Positions 22,361 through 30,276 of a DNA stretch of 36,741 nucleotides are shown here, one piece after another. The notes under the pieces are model-generated. The model ran no database searches and was not told the DNA's origin. It was given only the letters and a program-made list of their open reading frames with translations. The translations under genes and the position numbers were made by a program. Within the stretch, counting starts at the first letter, position 1, and each line of letters opens with the position of its first letter. The stretch is from an uncultured Clostridia bacterium. GTDB lineage: Bacteria; Bacillota; Clostridia; Oscillospirales; Oscillospiraceae. Location of the stretch: positions 1 to 36,741 of the forward strand of contig CALBJG010000108.1 in the NCBI GenBank assembly GCA_937892865.1. The letters run 5' to 3'.

Positions 22361-24420
22361 AATACAGTATTTTTGTAAAATTTATTGCGGTGTTGCTGAC
22401 GGCGCTGTCGCTGGTTGCGGCAGCAGGTGGCGCTGTGGGCATCGTGGCAATGGAGTCGGCAGACTTGTATGTGGATGGCCTGGAAGGTATCCAGGACAGA
22501 GAGTACCAATCCATTGCCGGCAATGTTGCGAAAAGTTACGCCAATTATTATGCGGCGAAGAATTTGAGCAATCTGTCTTACGCTATGCGTGAGAGCCAAT
22601 ATGCCAACCCCAAGGAAGACCGGGGCGATGCAGAGCATTGGCTGGTGGAGATCCGGGAAGGGGATACTTTGCTGGACGGCCCGGAAAGCACGGCGGGTTT
22701 TTTCCATGTAAAAACCTATACCCAAGCCCCGGTGTATCCCATCATTTCCACATTGAGCCCGGAGGACCTGCTGAAGCAGGAAACAGAACCGCCGGAAGAA
22801 AATATCCCCGGCACCTCTGCCTATGAAAATGTGATCCCGCCGGAAGGCTATCTGTATCACGAGGACCAGCGGGAACTGGAAGGGGTCGGATTTGTAACCT
22901 ACCATTACTATTACTATGAGGCGCCGGAATACAAGGTGTCTGTGTATATGCGCCCGGAAGTGCTGAATAACAGCGCAGTGCATATTCTTACTTCCATGTA
23001 TCCTTACCGCTATGCGTTTATTGTGATTTTGGCGGCAGGTCTTTTGGCCTTTGCTGCCGGCTTGGTGTTTTTGGTATGGACAGCCGGCAAGTCACCCAAC
23101 GGAGAGATCCGTCCCGGCGGCTTTAACCGGTTGCCGGTGGATCTGTACTTTCTGTCCGCGGCAGGTGCTATTTACGGGATGACCCATCTGCTGGCAAGAT
23201 TGATCCGCTGGATCGAATTTGAAGGTCCGCATCTGGGGAATTTAAGTCTTACTGCCGCTTTTTTGGTGGGTATGATGCTGCCGGGGATCGGCGCTGTCTT
23301 TGCTTTGGCTGCCCAGGTGAAAGTCCGGGGATATTGCTGGAAAAACAGTTTGCTCGGACGGCTTTGGAAACTGATCTGTAAAGGCGCAAAAGGATTCGCC
23401 CAGGGTATCCATAATCTGACGCAGGTGATGCCGGCAGTTTGGCGGGGCTTTTTGCTCTGCGGGATCTTGGGTGTTGTGATCATTGCCGGCGCAGCGCTTG
23501 CTGCCGGCGCGAAATTATGGATACTGTTCAGCATTGTGGCTTTGCTGGGTATAGCACTTCTGTGTTATGTGGGCTATGCCTTTGGCGTGTTGCTCACCGG
23601 CGCTACCCGTATGGCAGAGGGTGACCTGGAAACAAAAATATCCACTGGGTTTTTACTGGGTGACTTTGCTGCCTGCGCGGTGCAGATGAATGCCCTGGCA
23701 GATGTGGCGATCCGCTCTGCCCAGCAGCAGATGCGTTCCGAGCGGATGCGTACGGAACTGATCACCAATGTGTCCCACGATATTAAAACGCCCCTTACAT
23801 CCATCATCAACTATGTGGACTTGTTAAGCAAACCCCACGATGAGGCCCAAAAACAGCAGTATTTGGAAGTGTTGGGCAGACAATCCCTCCGAATGAAAAA
23901 GTTGCTGGAAGACCTGGTGGAAATGAGCAAGGCCTCCAGCGGCAATCTGACCGTCAACTTTATGGAAATGGATGCTGTGGAAGCGGTCAACCAGGCGCTG
24001 GGTGAATTTTCCGACAAACTGGAAAAAGCCGGTTTGCAGGTGGTATTCCAGCCGCCGGAGGATCCGGTGCGTATTTACGCGGACGGCAGACTCCTATGGC
24101 GTGTGTTGAGCAATCTGTTAAGCAACATCATCAAATATGCGATGACCGGTACCCGTGTGCATGTGGAAGTGACGGAAAATAGCGGTTATATACAGATCGC
24201 GCTGAAAAACATTTCCGCCCGTCCCCTGGAGATCAGCGCAGAAGAACTGACCGAGCGGTTTGTCCGGGGAGATGAATCCCGGAACACAGAAGGCAGCGGT
24301 CTGGGCCTGCATATTGCCAAAAACTTAATGGAATTGCAGAAAGGCCAACTGATCCTGCAGACAGACGGCGACCTTTTCAAGGCAACGATCCGGTTTCCTG
24401 CGTTGCAGGAGAATTCATAA
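22357..24420 (+). CDS. Sensor histidine kinase, multi-membrane-segment VanS-like
   Basis: 687-aa kinase, cognate partner of the response regulator. One N-terminal helix (about 6-30) is followed by an extracellular domain (about 31-205), then a helix at about 214-240 and at least three more hydrophobic segments to about 412. This makes more membrane passes than a typical two-helix kinase. A HAMP-like MAEGDLETKIS follows (about 418-428). HisKA has the phospho-acceptor H474 in NVSHDIKTPLTS. The ATPase part has the N-box NLLSNIIKYAM and the G2 box GSGLGLHIAKNLM; the usual G1 box DxGxG is not seen and is replaced by NISARPLEISAEELTERFVRGD, as in related VanS-like kinases. The signal is unknown. 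The gene is followed by the candidate structured RNA. Confidence 0.9.
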   Translation: MKYSIFVKFIAVLLTALSLVAAAGGAVGIVAMESADLYVDGLEGIQDREYQSIAGNVAKSYANYYAAKNLSNLSYAMRESQYANPKEDRGDAEHWLVEIREGDTLLDGPESTAGFFHVKTYTQAPVYPIISTLSPEDLLKQETEPPEENIPGTSAYENVIPPEGYLYHEDQRELEGVGFVTYHYYYYEAPEYKVSVYMRPEVLNNSAVHILTSMYPYRYAFIVILAAGLLAFAAGLVFLVWTAGKSPNGEIRPGGFNRLPVDLYFLSAAGAIYGMTHLLARLIRWIEFEGPHLGNLSLTAAFLVGMMLPGIGAVFALAAQVKVRGYCWKNSLLGRLWKLICKGAKGFAQGIHNLTQVMPAVWRGFLLCGILGVVIIAGAALAAGAKLWILFSIVALLGIALLCYVGYAFGVLLTGATRMAEGDLETKISTGFLLGDFAACAVQMNALADVAIRSAQQQMRSERMRTELITNVSHDIKTPLTSIINYVDLLSKPHDEAQKQQYLEVLGRQSLRMKKLLEDLVEMSKASSGNLTVNFMEMDAVEAVNQALGEFSDKLEKAGLQVVFQPPEDPVRIYADGRLLWRVLSNLLSNIIKYAMTGTRVHVEVTENSGYIQIALKNISARPLEISAEELTERFVRGDESRNTEGSGLGLHIAKNLMELQKGQLILQTDGDLFKATIRFPALQENS

Positions 24421-24473
24421 TTTGTTTTTAAACGGGTCATTTGCTGTTCAAAAGCGTATTGTATTTTAATTTC

Positions 24474-24592
24474 AGAAGGGCGGCGGAAGCCGTGAACCGC
24501 AACCCTTCTCCTCCGTAGAATATCTTTTCTACCTCTCTTCTTTCTATTTCCAAAGCGAGAAAGCCGTTGCCTCTTGGCAGCGGCTTTTTCTC
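24474..24592 (+). ncRNA. Candidate structured RNA with three hairpins and terminator
   Basis: Three successive stems are visible: 24474-24509 (AGAAGGG with CCCTTCT, inner GCGG with CCGC), 24515-24532 (GTAGAA with TTCTAC) and 24557-24592 (GAGAAAGCCGTTGCC with GGCAGCGGCTTTTTCTC, a terminator-like hairpin). They lie after the kinase stop codon and before an independent promoter for the next gene. No riboswitch family was recognised. It may simply be a kinase 3' untranslated region ending in a terminator, or an sRNA. Sequence 24421-24473 has no clear feature. Confidence 0.45.
24557..24592 (+). terminator. Rho-independent terminator after the kinase operon
   Basis: Long hairpin, arms 24557-24571 and 24576-24592 (one G-U pair), with T5 inside the 3' arm. 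It ends transcription before the promoter at 24609-24638. Confidence 0.7.
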
Positions 24593-24608
24593 ATCTATTG
24601 GCTTGTGG

Positions 24609-24638
24609 TTGACATTTAAAACCAAAAAGATATATAAT
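24609..24638 (+). promoter_or_regulatory. Promoter of the phosphoribosyltransferase gene
   Basis: Consensus TTGACA (24609-24614) and TATAAT (24633-24638) have an 18-bp spacer. AAGGAG and the ATG at 24669 follow. Confidence 0.75.
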
Positions 24639-24668
24639 AAATAAAAAGAAGAAAAAGGAGTGTTTTCT

Positions 24669-25223
24669 ATGGTATACCGTATGAAAGTAGCAGGCCTTTG
24701 GCGGGAACTGCCCATTTGTAAGGTGACGGACTCTCTGTACATAGCCGGCTTCGTGATTTTTGGCGACCAGGAGTTGACTGTTGCCTGCGCAAAGGAACTG
24801 CTGAAAAGAGCCCCGGAATATGATTACATCATCACCGCCGAGGCAAAGGGTATCCCTCTTGCTCACGAGATGGCACGGCAATCCGGCGCAGAAAAGTATT
24901 TCTTAGCCCGGAAAGGCCCGAAACTGTATATGACCGGTGTGTTCGAGTCCAGCGTTAAGTCCATCACCACCGCCAAGGAACAGAAACTGTACCTGGATAC
25001 GGCAGACGCGGAATTGATGAAGGGCAAGAAGATTTTGATCGTGGACGATGTGATCTCCACCGGCGAGAGCCTTTTGGCGCTGGAAGCCCTGGTGGAAAAA
25101 GCCGGCGGCATCATTGCAGGCAGAATGGCGATCCTGGCAGAGGGCGACGCCCAAAACCGGGAAGATCTTGTGTATTTGGAAAAACTGCCGCTGTTTAACC
25201 CCGACGGCACCGTTATGGAATAA
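24669..25223 (+). CDS. Adenine/xanthine-type phosphoribosyltransferase family protein
   Basis: 184-aa type I phosphoribosyltransferase. The PRPP loop is ILIVDDVISTGESL (about 121-134), with the hallmark acidic pair and TGES. N-terminal DYIITAEAKGIPLAHEMA has the pyrophosphate-loop character. Layout and length resemble adenine phosphoribosyltransferase and related PRTases (family knowledge); the base specificity cannot be fixed. Its own promoter and strong terminator make it a single-gene unit. ATG 24669 has AAGGAG about 8 nt upstream; an ATG at 24660 overlaps that site. Confidence 0.85.
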   Translation: MVYRMKVAGLWRELPICKVTDSLYIAGFVIFGDQELTVACAKELLKRAPEYDYIITAEAKGIPLAHEMARQSGAEKYFLARKGPKLYMTGVFESSVKSITTAKEQKLYLDTADAELMKGKKILIVDDVISTGESLLALEALVEKAGGIIAGRMAILAEGDAQNREDLVYLEKLPLFNPDGTVME

Positions 25224-25225
25224 TA

Positions 25226-25259
25226 AAAAACCCAAACCGTTTTAACGGTTTGGGTTTTT
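25226..25259. terminator. Bidirectional terminator between PRTase and GH20-like genes
   Basis: AAAAACCCAAACCGTT / AACGGTTTGGGTTTTT, a perfect 16-bp stem around TT, with flanking A and T runs in both directions, between converging genes. Confidence 0.95.
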
Positions 25260-25270
25260 ATATACTTGGC

Positions 25271-26245
25271 TTATTTGCCGGGATAGAAGTGGGCTTTTGC
25301 CTCAACGAAATCGCTGAAGGCGTGCTCATACTTGGGCTTGTTTTCCAACTTGGTGGATACCCAGGGAGCGACCACGTGACCCAGGATGTTCTCGTCGGGA
25401 GCATCCATCAAAAACTCCATCAGATTCCAGGTGTTTTTCGGTCTGCTGGGCCAACTGGTGGGCAGATACTTATGACCGGCCTTGCAGTAGTCGATGCCCT
25501 GCTCCCGGAAGTTCTTAAGTCTGGGCAGATCCTCAATGACTTCCAGATTCAGATGGTCAAACTGATTGCGATACGGGAAGTCTGCCATTTTGGTGAAGTT
25601 TTCGGGCTTCAGACTCCAGTAGTACCAGGGGCACAGCAGAACTTCGTTCATTTCGAAACGCTTCCGGTACTCGGTGGGATTCACAAAAGCGGCGTCATAC
25701 CAAATAGCGGCCTTGGCGCCGGTGTCTGCAACACAGTCCACCAGATAGCGCAGATCATGCCAGTACAGTTCACCGTGACGGGCAATGGCGTAATCTCTGT
25801 TCTTTGCCATATTCAGATCTTCTTCGTCCATACCCAGGTGGATGTACTCAGGGCATTCAAAGACTTCGTAGACTTCCTTGATGATGTCTGCGGCGGTCTT
25901 GTAGTAAAGATCAGAGGAGATCATACGGGCATACTGCTTCAGCCAGTTGCAGTGGAAAGAAGAGAAGTTTACTTTGGGGATGATGGTGATGCCCAGTTCT
26001 TTGCAGCGGGCGATCTCTTTATGTACTCTTGCGTGGCTCCAGGCGTTTTTGGTGGAGATTTCCGGGTGGCTGTGGTACTGAATGCCGTCGCCTACATCCA
26101 GGAGAATGTGGTTAAAGCCCTGCTTGGGCGCCTGCTCCAGGATCCAATCCCACATTTCTTCGTCAAATTCCAGTTCGGAATAGACGTGTTCCCACTGGTT
26201 GGCGGACAGATATACCATCAATGTCCATTTTTTATTCTGCGCCAT
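25271..26245 (-). CDS. GH20-like TIM-barrel protein, paralogue A
   Basis: 324-aa cytoplasmic protein (no signal peptide). Motif YIHLGMDEED has H136, D140 and E141, matching the H-x-G-x-D-E catalytic block of GH20 hexosaminidases (family knowledge). Other conserved blocks are NHILLDVGDGIQYHSHPEIS, RMISSDLYYKTAADII, AIWYDAAFVNP and WNLMEFLMDAPDENILG. It is a single barrel and lacks the usual GH20 N-terminal beta domain. It is a close paralogue of the next gene upstream, which is nearly the same length and colinear throughout. ATG 26245 has GGAGG upstream, and its own promoter is at 26288-26316. An intracellular sugar- or amino-sugar-processing enzyme is plausible; the substrate is unknown. A non-GH20 carbohydrate barrel is possible. 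Confidence 0.7.
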   Translation of the reverse strand: MAQNKKWTLMVYLSANQWEHVYSELEFDEEMWDWILEQAPKQGFNHILLDVGDGIQYHSHPEISTKNAWSHARVHKEIARCKELGITIIPKVNFSSFHCNWLKQYARMISSDLYYKTAADIIKEVYEVFECPEYIHLGMDEEDLNMAKNRDYAIARHGELYWHDLRYLVDCVADTGAKAAIWYDAAFVNPTEYRKRFEMNEVLLCPWYYWSLKPENFTKMADFPYRNQFDHLNLEVIEDLPRLKNFREQGIDYCKAGHKYLPTSWPSRPKNTWNLMEFLMDAPDENILGHVVAPWVSTKLENKPKYEHAFSDFVEAKAHFYPGK

Positions 26246-26287
26246 AGTTATTTACCTCCGACATATTATGTTTTTTCTGCTAAAGAA

Positions 26288-26316
26288 AATATATCGCATT
26301 TAGCAATAAAAAGCAA
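26288..26316 (-). promoter_or_regulatory. Promoter of GH20-like paralogue A
   Basis: On the minus strand TTGCTT (26316-26311) and TATATT (26293-26288) are separated by 17 bp. The block GAAATGCT just before the -35 also occurs before paralogue B. Confidence 0.55.
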
Positions 26317-26354
26317 GAGCATTTCCTCTTGATATGGAAGTGATAACGGATATT

Positions 26355-27326
26355 TTAATCATTGGGGTAGAAGTTTGCCTTCGCTTTTTTGAAATCATCG
26401 AAAGCGTGGAGGAATTTATCCTTGTTTTGTACAAGGGTGGGACACCAGGGTGCGACGATATGACCTAAGATGTTTTCATCGGGGGCATCCATCAAAAATT
26501 CCATCAGATTCCAGGTGTTGTTGGGGCGGCTGGGCCAACTGGCAGGCAGGTACTGCTGACCTTCCTCGCAGAAGGAAATGCCCTGCTCCCGGAAATTCTT
26601 CAGCCGGGGCAGGTCTTCGATGACTTCCAGATTCAAATGGTCGAAATGACGCCAGGGGAAGTCAGCGATTCTGGTAAAGCCCTCCGGTTTTAAACTCCAG
26701 TAGTACCAGGGGCACAGCAGGACTTCATTGATATCAAAGCGCTTTCTGTATTCCTCGGGATGCACAAAGGCGGCATCATACCAGATGACCGGGGTAGCGC
26801 CGGTGTCCGCAACGCAATCCACTAAGTACCGCAGATCGTGCCAATACAGTTCGCCGTGGCGACAGCAGGCATACTCGGCGTTCTTCATCATATTGATATC
26901 TTCTTCATCCATACCGATGTGGATATACTGGGGATGCTCAAAGACCTCATAAATCTCCCGGATGATGTCCGCGGCAAATTTGTAATAAAGGTCGGAAGAG
27001 GTCATACGGGCATACTGCTTCATCCAAAGGTTGTGACCGGTGGAGAAATTCACCTTGGGGATAACTTCGATTCCTTTTTCCCGGCAACGGGCCAGTTCCT
27101 TATGCACTTGTCTGTGACTCCAGGAATCGGGAAGAGAAATTTCAGGATGGCTGTGATAGACGATGCCGTCGCCCACTTCCAGCAGAAAACTGTTAAAACC
27201 TGCTTTGGGGGCTTCTTCCAGGATCCAGTCCCACATTTCATTTTCGAAAAGCCGGGTATCATACAAAACTTTTGAAAAGTTGGTTGACCAATATACCATC
27301 AGTGTCCATTTTTTATTTTGTTGCAT
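26355..27326 (-). CDS. GH20-like TIM-barrel protein, paralogue B
   Basis: 323-aa paralogue of the gene immediately downstream, colinear from end to end. H136, D140 and E141 are kept (YIHIGMDEED), as are FLLEVGDGIVYHSHPEIS, RMTSSDLYYKFAADII, VIWYDAAFVHP and the C-terminal WNLMEFLMDAPDENILG. The most divergent part is residues 13-30, near the N-terminus. Tandem duplication of the gene together with its promoter region is the simplest explanation. No signal peptide or membrane segment. ATG 27326 has AGGAGG about 9 nt upstream. The gap to paralogue A is 109 bp. Predicted to be an intracellular sugar-acting enzyme, but no biochemistry is claimed. Confidence 0.7.
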   Translation of the reverse strand: MQQNKKWTLMVYWSTNFSKVLYDTRLFENEMWDWILEEAPKAGFNSFLLEVGDGIVYHSHPEISLPDSWSHRQVHKELARCREKGIEVIPKVNFSTGHNLWMKQYARMTSSDLYYKFAADIIREIYEVFEHPQYIHIGMDEEDINMMKNAEYACCRHGELYWHDLRYLVDCVADTGATPVIWYDAAFVHPEEYRKRFDINEVLLCPWYYWSLKPEGFTRIADFPWRHFDHLNLEVIEDLPRLKNFREQGISFCEEGQQYLPASWPSRPNNTWNLMEFLMDAPDENILGHIVAPWCPTLVQNKDKFLHAFDDFKKAKANFYPND

Positions 27327-27360
27327 ATCTGCGCCCTCCTATATGGTGGTCTCTGTGACG

Positions 27361-27389
27361 AGTATATCAAGTTGCATCGGGAAAAGCAA
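27361..27389 (-). promoter_or_regulatory. Promoter of GH20-like paralogue B
   Basis: On the minus strand TTGCTT (27389-27384) and TATACT (27366-27361) are separated by 17 bp. AAATGC just upstream matches paralogue A's promoter. Confidence 0.55.
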
Positions 27390-27485
27390 AGCATTTCTCT
27401 GTATTGCCGGGAAGTTCCTTGATATTGTTATAGTTTTTGTAAAAATTTTTAGAAAAGTGATAGTATCCGAAGTGTTTCTGCGGAC

Positions 27486-27514
27486 TTTACTTTCCGGCGG
27501 AAATCTGCTATAAT
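27486..27514 (+). promoter_or_regulatory. alr: Promoter of the alanine racemase gene
   Basis: TTTACT (27486-27491) and TATAAT (27509-27514) have a 17-bp spacer, upstream of AGGGAGGTG and the start at 27547. Confidence 0.65.
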
Positions 27515-27546
27515 GCATCGGTAGAAAAGTAAGGGAGGTGTTTGTC

Positions 27547-28701
27547 TTGGCGATGGATAATACATATTTGCGTATCGATCTGGATGCGATCCGGGATAAT
27601 TTCCGGGCGATCCGGGAAAAAGCGGGCGTGCCGGTAATGGCGATCGTAAAGGCAGACGCCTACGGTCACGGCGCGGTGCAGATCGCCCGTTTGCTGGAGC
27701 CGGAGTGCGCCTTTTTCGGCGTGTCCTCGGTTTCCGAGGCGTTGGAATTGCGATATGCCGGCTTGGAAAAACCCATTTTGATTTTAGGACACACCCCGGC
27801 AGAACTGTTCCCTATGGTGGTGCAGCAGAGGATTCGCCCGGCGATCTTCCGATGGGAGGATGCGCTGGCGCTGTCCCGGGAGGCGGAGCGTTCCGGTATT
27901 GTTGCGCCGTTCCATTTTGTTGTGGATACGGGTATGAGCCGAATCGGATTCCAGGCAACGGAAGAAGCGGCAGATATTTGCGCCAGGATCGCATCTTTGC
28001 CCGGCCTGGAGGCAGAGGGGCTTTTCAGCCACTTTGCAACAGCAGACTGTGCCGACCTGGCAGATGCCAAAAAGCAGGCAGCTTTGTTCGACGGTTTTGA
28101 CCGGATGCTGAAAGCCCGGGGCGTGGCTGTGAAGATCCGTCATTTGGACAACTCCGCCGGCTTGATGAATTTTGAGGATCATTATGAAATGGTCCGGTCC
28201 GGCATCGTCACCTACGGTCTGTACCCCAGCGATGAGGTGGACCCCGAACTTTTAAAACTGCGCCCTGCGCTGTCCTGGCACAGCCACATCAGCCACATCA
28301 AGACTCTGGAAGCAGGTAGAGCCATCAGTTACGGCGGCACATTTGTGACCGAAAAAACCACTGTGGTGGCAACGGTTCCCGCAGGTTATGCCGACGGTTA
28401 TCGCCGCAGTTTGTCCGGAAAATTCTATGTGCTGATCCGGGGGAAGAAAGCCCCGATTTTGGGCAGAGTCTGTATGGACCAACTGATGGTGGATGTAACG
28501 GATATCCCCGGCACACTTCCGGGAGATCCTGTGACATTGATCGGTTGTGACGGTCAGGAACGGATCACTGTGGAGGAAATTGCCCGGGCGGCAGACAGTT
28601 TCAATTATGAATTTGTCTGCGGCATCAGCCGCAGAACGCCGCGACAGTATTACCGGGACGGACATCTGGTCCACCGGGTAGACTATCTGCTGGATAAATA
28701 A
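27547..28701 (+). CDS. alr: Alanine racemase
   Basis: 384-aa PLP enzyme that makes D-alanine for peptidoglycan. PLP-Lys motif MAIVKADAYGHGAV (Lys at about residue 35), the second-site motif RAISYGGTF with the catalytic Tyr, and GRVCMDQLMVDVTD near the C-terminus identify it. Three starts are in frame: GTG 27538 (on top of the ribosome site), TTG 27547 (GGGAGGTG about 6 nt upstream) and ATG 27553. TTG 27547 has the best spacing, ATG 27553 is possible. A terminator with a UUCG loop follows. Confidence 0.95.
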   Translation: MAMDNTYLRIDLDAIRDNFRAIREKAGVPVMAIVKADAYGHGAVQIARLLEPECAFFGVSSVSEALELRYAGLEKPILILGHTPAELFPMVVQQRIRPAIFRWEDALALSREAERSGIVAPFHFVVDTGMSRIGFQATEEAADICARIASLPGLEAEGLFSHFATADCADLADAKKQAALFDGFDRMLKARGVAVKIRHLDNSAGLMNFEDHYEMVRSGIVTYGLYPSDEVDPELLKLRPALSWHSHISHIKTLEAGRAISYGGTFVTEKTTVVATVPAGYADGYRRSLSGKFYVLIRGKKAPILGRVCMDQLMVDVTDIPGTLPGDPVTLIGCDGQERITVEEIARAADSFNYEFVCGISRRTPRQYYRDGHLVHRVDYLLDK

Positions 28702-28706
28702 ATCTT

Positions 28707-28735
28707 ACCGCACTGCTTCGGCAGTGCGGTTTTTG
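28707..28735 (+). terminator. Terminator of alr
   Basis: Stem ACCGCACTGC / GCAGTGCGGT capped by a stable TTCG loop, followed by TTTTG. Confidence 0.95.
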
Positions 28736-28784
28736 TATAAAAATGCGTACAGGAAGAATCCTATCCCCAAAGGAGGGATTTATT

Positions 28785-28901
28785 ATGGGCAAGGAAAAAG
28801 AAAGAGAAGAAAAAAATGTCCCCTGGGAAGTGGCAGACCCCAAACCCCCGGTGATCCGGTCCGGTCATTTGGAAAATAAACGGCAATATCATGTGGGATA
28901 A
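28785..28901 (+). CDS. Small ORF, 38 aa, charged hypothetical protein
   Basis: Starts at ATG 28785, 6 nt after a perfect AAAGGAGGG. The 38-residue product begins MGKEKEREEKNVPWEVADPK and ends NKRQYHVG: a basic/acidic N-terminus, then a Pro-rich middle. Codon use looks ordinary. It sits alone between the alr terminator and glgC. Expression is inferred only from the ribosome site. A short protein such as this may be structural or regulatory; there is no basis to choose. Confidence 0.5.
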   Translation: MGKEKEREEKNVPWEVADPKPPVIRSGHLENKRQYHVG

Positions 28902-28971
28902 TTGGGTAAATACTGCGGAAACAGCGGCAAACTGGCATATTTTACAGAAACTGGAAGAAGAATTTAGATAA
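28891..28971 (+). CDS. Possible second small ORF, 26 aa, overlapping
   Basis: ATG 28891 lies 11 bp inside the end of the 38-aa ORF and reads MWDNWVNTAETAANWHILQK to a stop at 28971. No strong ribosome site is present, so it would depend on translational coupling. It may be chance. Confidence 0.2.
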   Translation: MWDNWVNTAETAANWHILQKLEEEFR

Positions 28972-29072
28972 ATTTGCTCTTTCCGAATGAACGAAAATAT
29001 GGTATGGTATTTATGGCGGAATATTTATGTTTTATAACATTTTCCGCATTTGAAAGATAAGGAGCTGTAACC

Positions 29073-30263
29073 ATGTTTTTTCAGAAAAAACGTTGCATCG
29101 CGATGCTTCTTGCAGGCGGCCAGGGAAGCCGTCTGAAAGTGCTCACGGAGAATACTGCCAAACCTGCCGTTCCCTTTGGCGGCAAGTATCGGATCATTGA
29201 CTTTCCGCTTTCCAACTGCGTCAATTCCGGCATTGACACTGTGGGTATTCTGACCCAGTATCAGCCGTTGGAACTGAACGAATATATCGGCAACGGCCAG
29301 CCCTGGGGCCTGAACAAGACCCATAGTTGCGCCCAGGTGTTGCCTCCCTATGAACGCCACGATAAAAAGTCCGGTTGGTACAAAGGTACTGCCAATGCGA
29401 TCTATCAGAATATTGATTTCATTGAGCGTTTCCACCCGGACTATGTGGTAGTTCTGTCCGGCGACCATATTTACAAGATGGACTATGATGCTATGGTTCG
29501 TTTCCACGAGCAGCATAAGGCATCCTGCACCATCGCTGTCCGGGATGTGCCGCTGAAGGAAGCCTCCCGGTTCGGCATTCTCAATACCAACCCCGACGGC
29601 TCTATTTATGAGTTCGAGGAGAAGCCCAAAAAACCCAAGTCCACCAATGCCTCTATGGGTATTTATGTGTTTAACTGGGAAGTTCTGCGGGAGTTCCTCA
29701 TCGCTGACGAGGAAGATCCGGACTCTTCCAATGACTTTGGTAAGAATATCATCCCCAATCTGCTGAACGCAGGACACAAATTGATGGCATACACCTTTGA
29801 AGGTTACTGGAAAGATGTGGGAACCATCGATTCTCTGTGGGAAGCCAATATGGAACTGCTGGGCAAAGATCCGGAGTTCAATATCCGGGGGGATGAGAAG
29901 ACCAAGATCTACGCCCGTAACAACGCTTACCCCTCCAGCTACATAGATGCAGGAGCAAAGACCGTTAACTGCTTTATCGCAGAGGGCTCTGAGGTCTACG
30001 GCACCGTCCGTCACAGCATCATCTCCATCGGCTGTACCATCGGCGAAGGGGCTGTGGTGGAAGACAGCGTGGTCATGCCCGGTGTTGTGATCGAACCCGG
30101 CGCCATCGTCCGTCACGCTATTTTGGGGGAGGACAGCCGTGTATGCCGCAATGCGGTGGTAGGCGGTTCCTTCGGTCCGGATGAAAAGAAGCAGATCAGT
30201 GTCACATCCAAGGGCTCTGTGGTGGAGGCCAATTCCGCCCTGCTGCCCGGCGAAATGATCTAA
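29073..30263 (+). CDS. glgC: Glucose-1-phosphate adenylyltransferase
   Basis: 396-aa ADP-glucose pyrophosphorylase. The N-terminal nucleotidyltransferase domain has LLAGGQGSRLKVLTENTAKP, PFGGKYRIIDFPLSNCVNSG and WYKGTANAIYQN. VVLSGDHIYKMDYD contains the metal-binding Asp. The C-terminal left-handed beta helix (from about 280) has many I/V repeats (IISIGCTIGEGAVVEDSVVM). It makes ADP-glucose for glycogen. ATG 29073 has AAGGAG about 8 nt upstream. First of three genes with glgD and glgA; no glgB or glgP in the window. No convincing promoter was found in the preceding 100 bp. Confidence 0.96.
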   Translation: MFFQKKRCIAMLLAGGQGSRLKVLTENTAKPAVPFGGKYRIIDFPLSNCVNSGIDTVGILTQYQPLELNEYIGNGQPWGLNKTHSCAQVLPPYERHDKKSGWYKGTANAIYQNIDFIERFHPDYVVVLSGDHIYKMDYDAMVRFHEQHKASCTIAVRDVPLKEASRFGILNTNPDGSIYEFEEKPKKPKSTNASMGIYVFNWEVLREFLIADEEDPDSSNDFGKNIIPNLLNAGHKLMAYTFEGYWKDVGTIDSLWEANMELLGKDPEFNIRGDEKTKIYARNNAYPSSYIDAGAKTVNCFIAEGSEVYGTVRHSIISIGCTIGEGAVVEDSVVMPGVVIEPGAIVRHAILGEDSRVCRNAVVGGSFGPDEKKQISVTSKGSVVEANSALLPGEMI

Positions 30264-30276
30264 GGAGGGTATGGCT

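Noticed and set aside
24421..24668. Purine riboswitch upstream of the phosphoribosyltransferase gene
   Set aside because: The conserved purine aptamer core was not seen and an independent promoter lies after the terminator-like stem.
25250..26332. Plus-strand ORF (360 aa) opposite GH20-like paralogue A
   Set aside because: Shadow of the minus-strand gene; no start signal, and it begins in the terminator stem.
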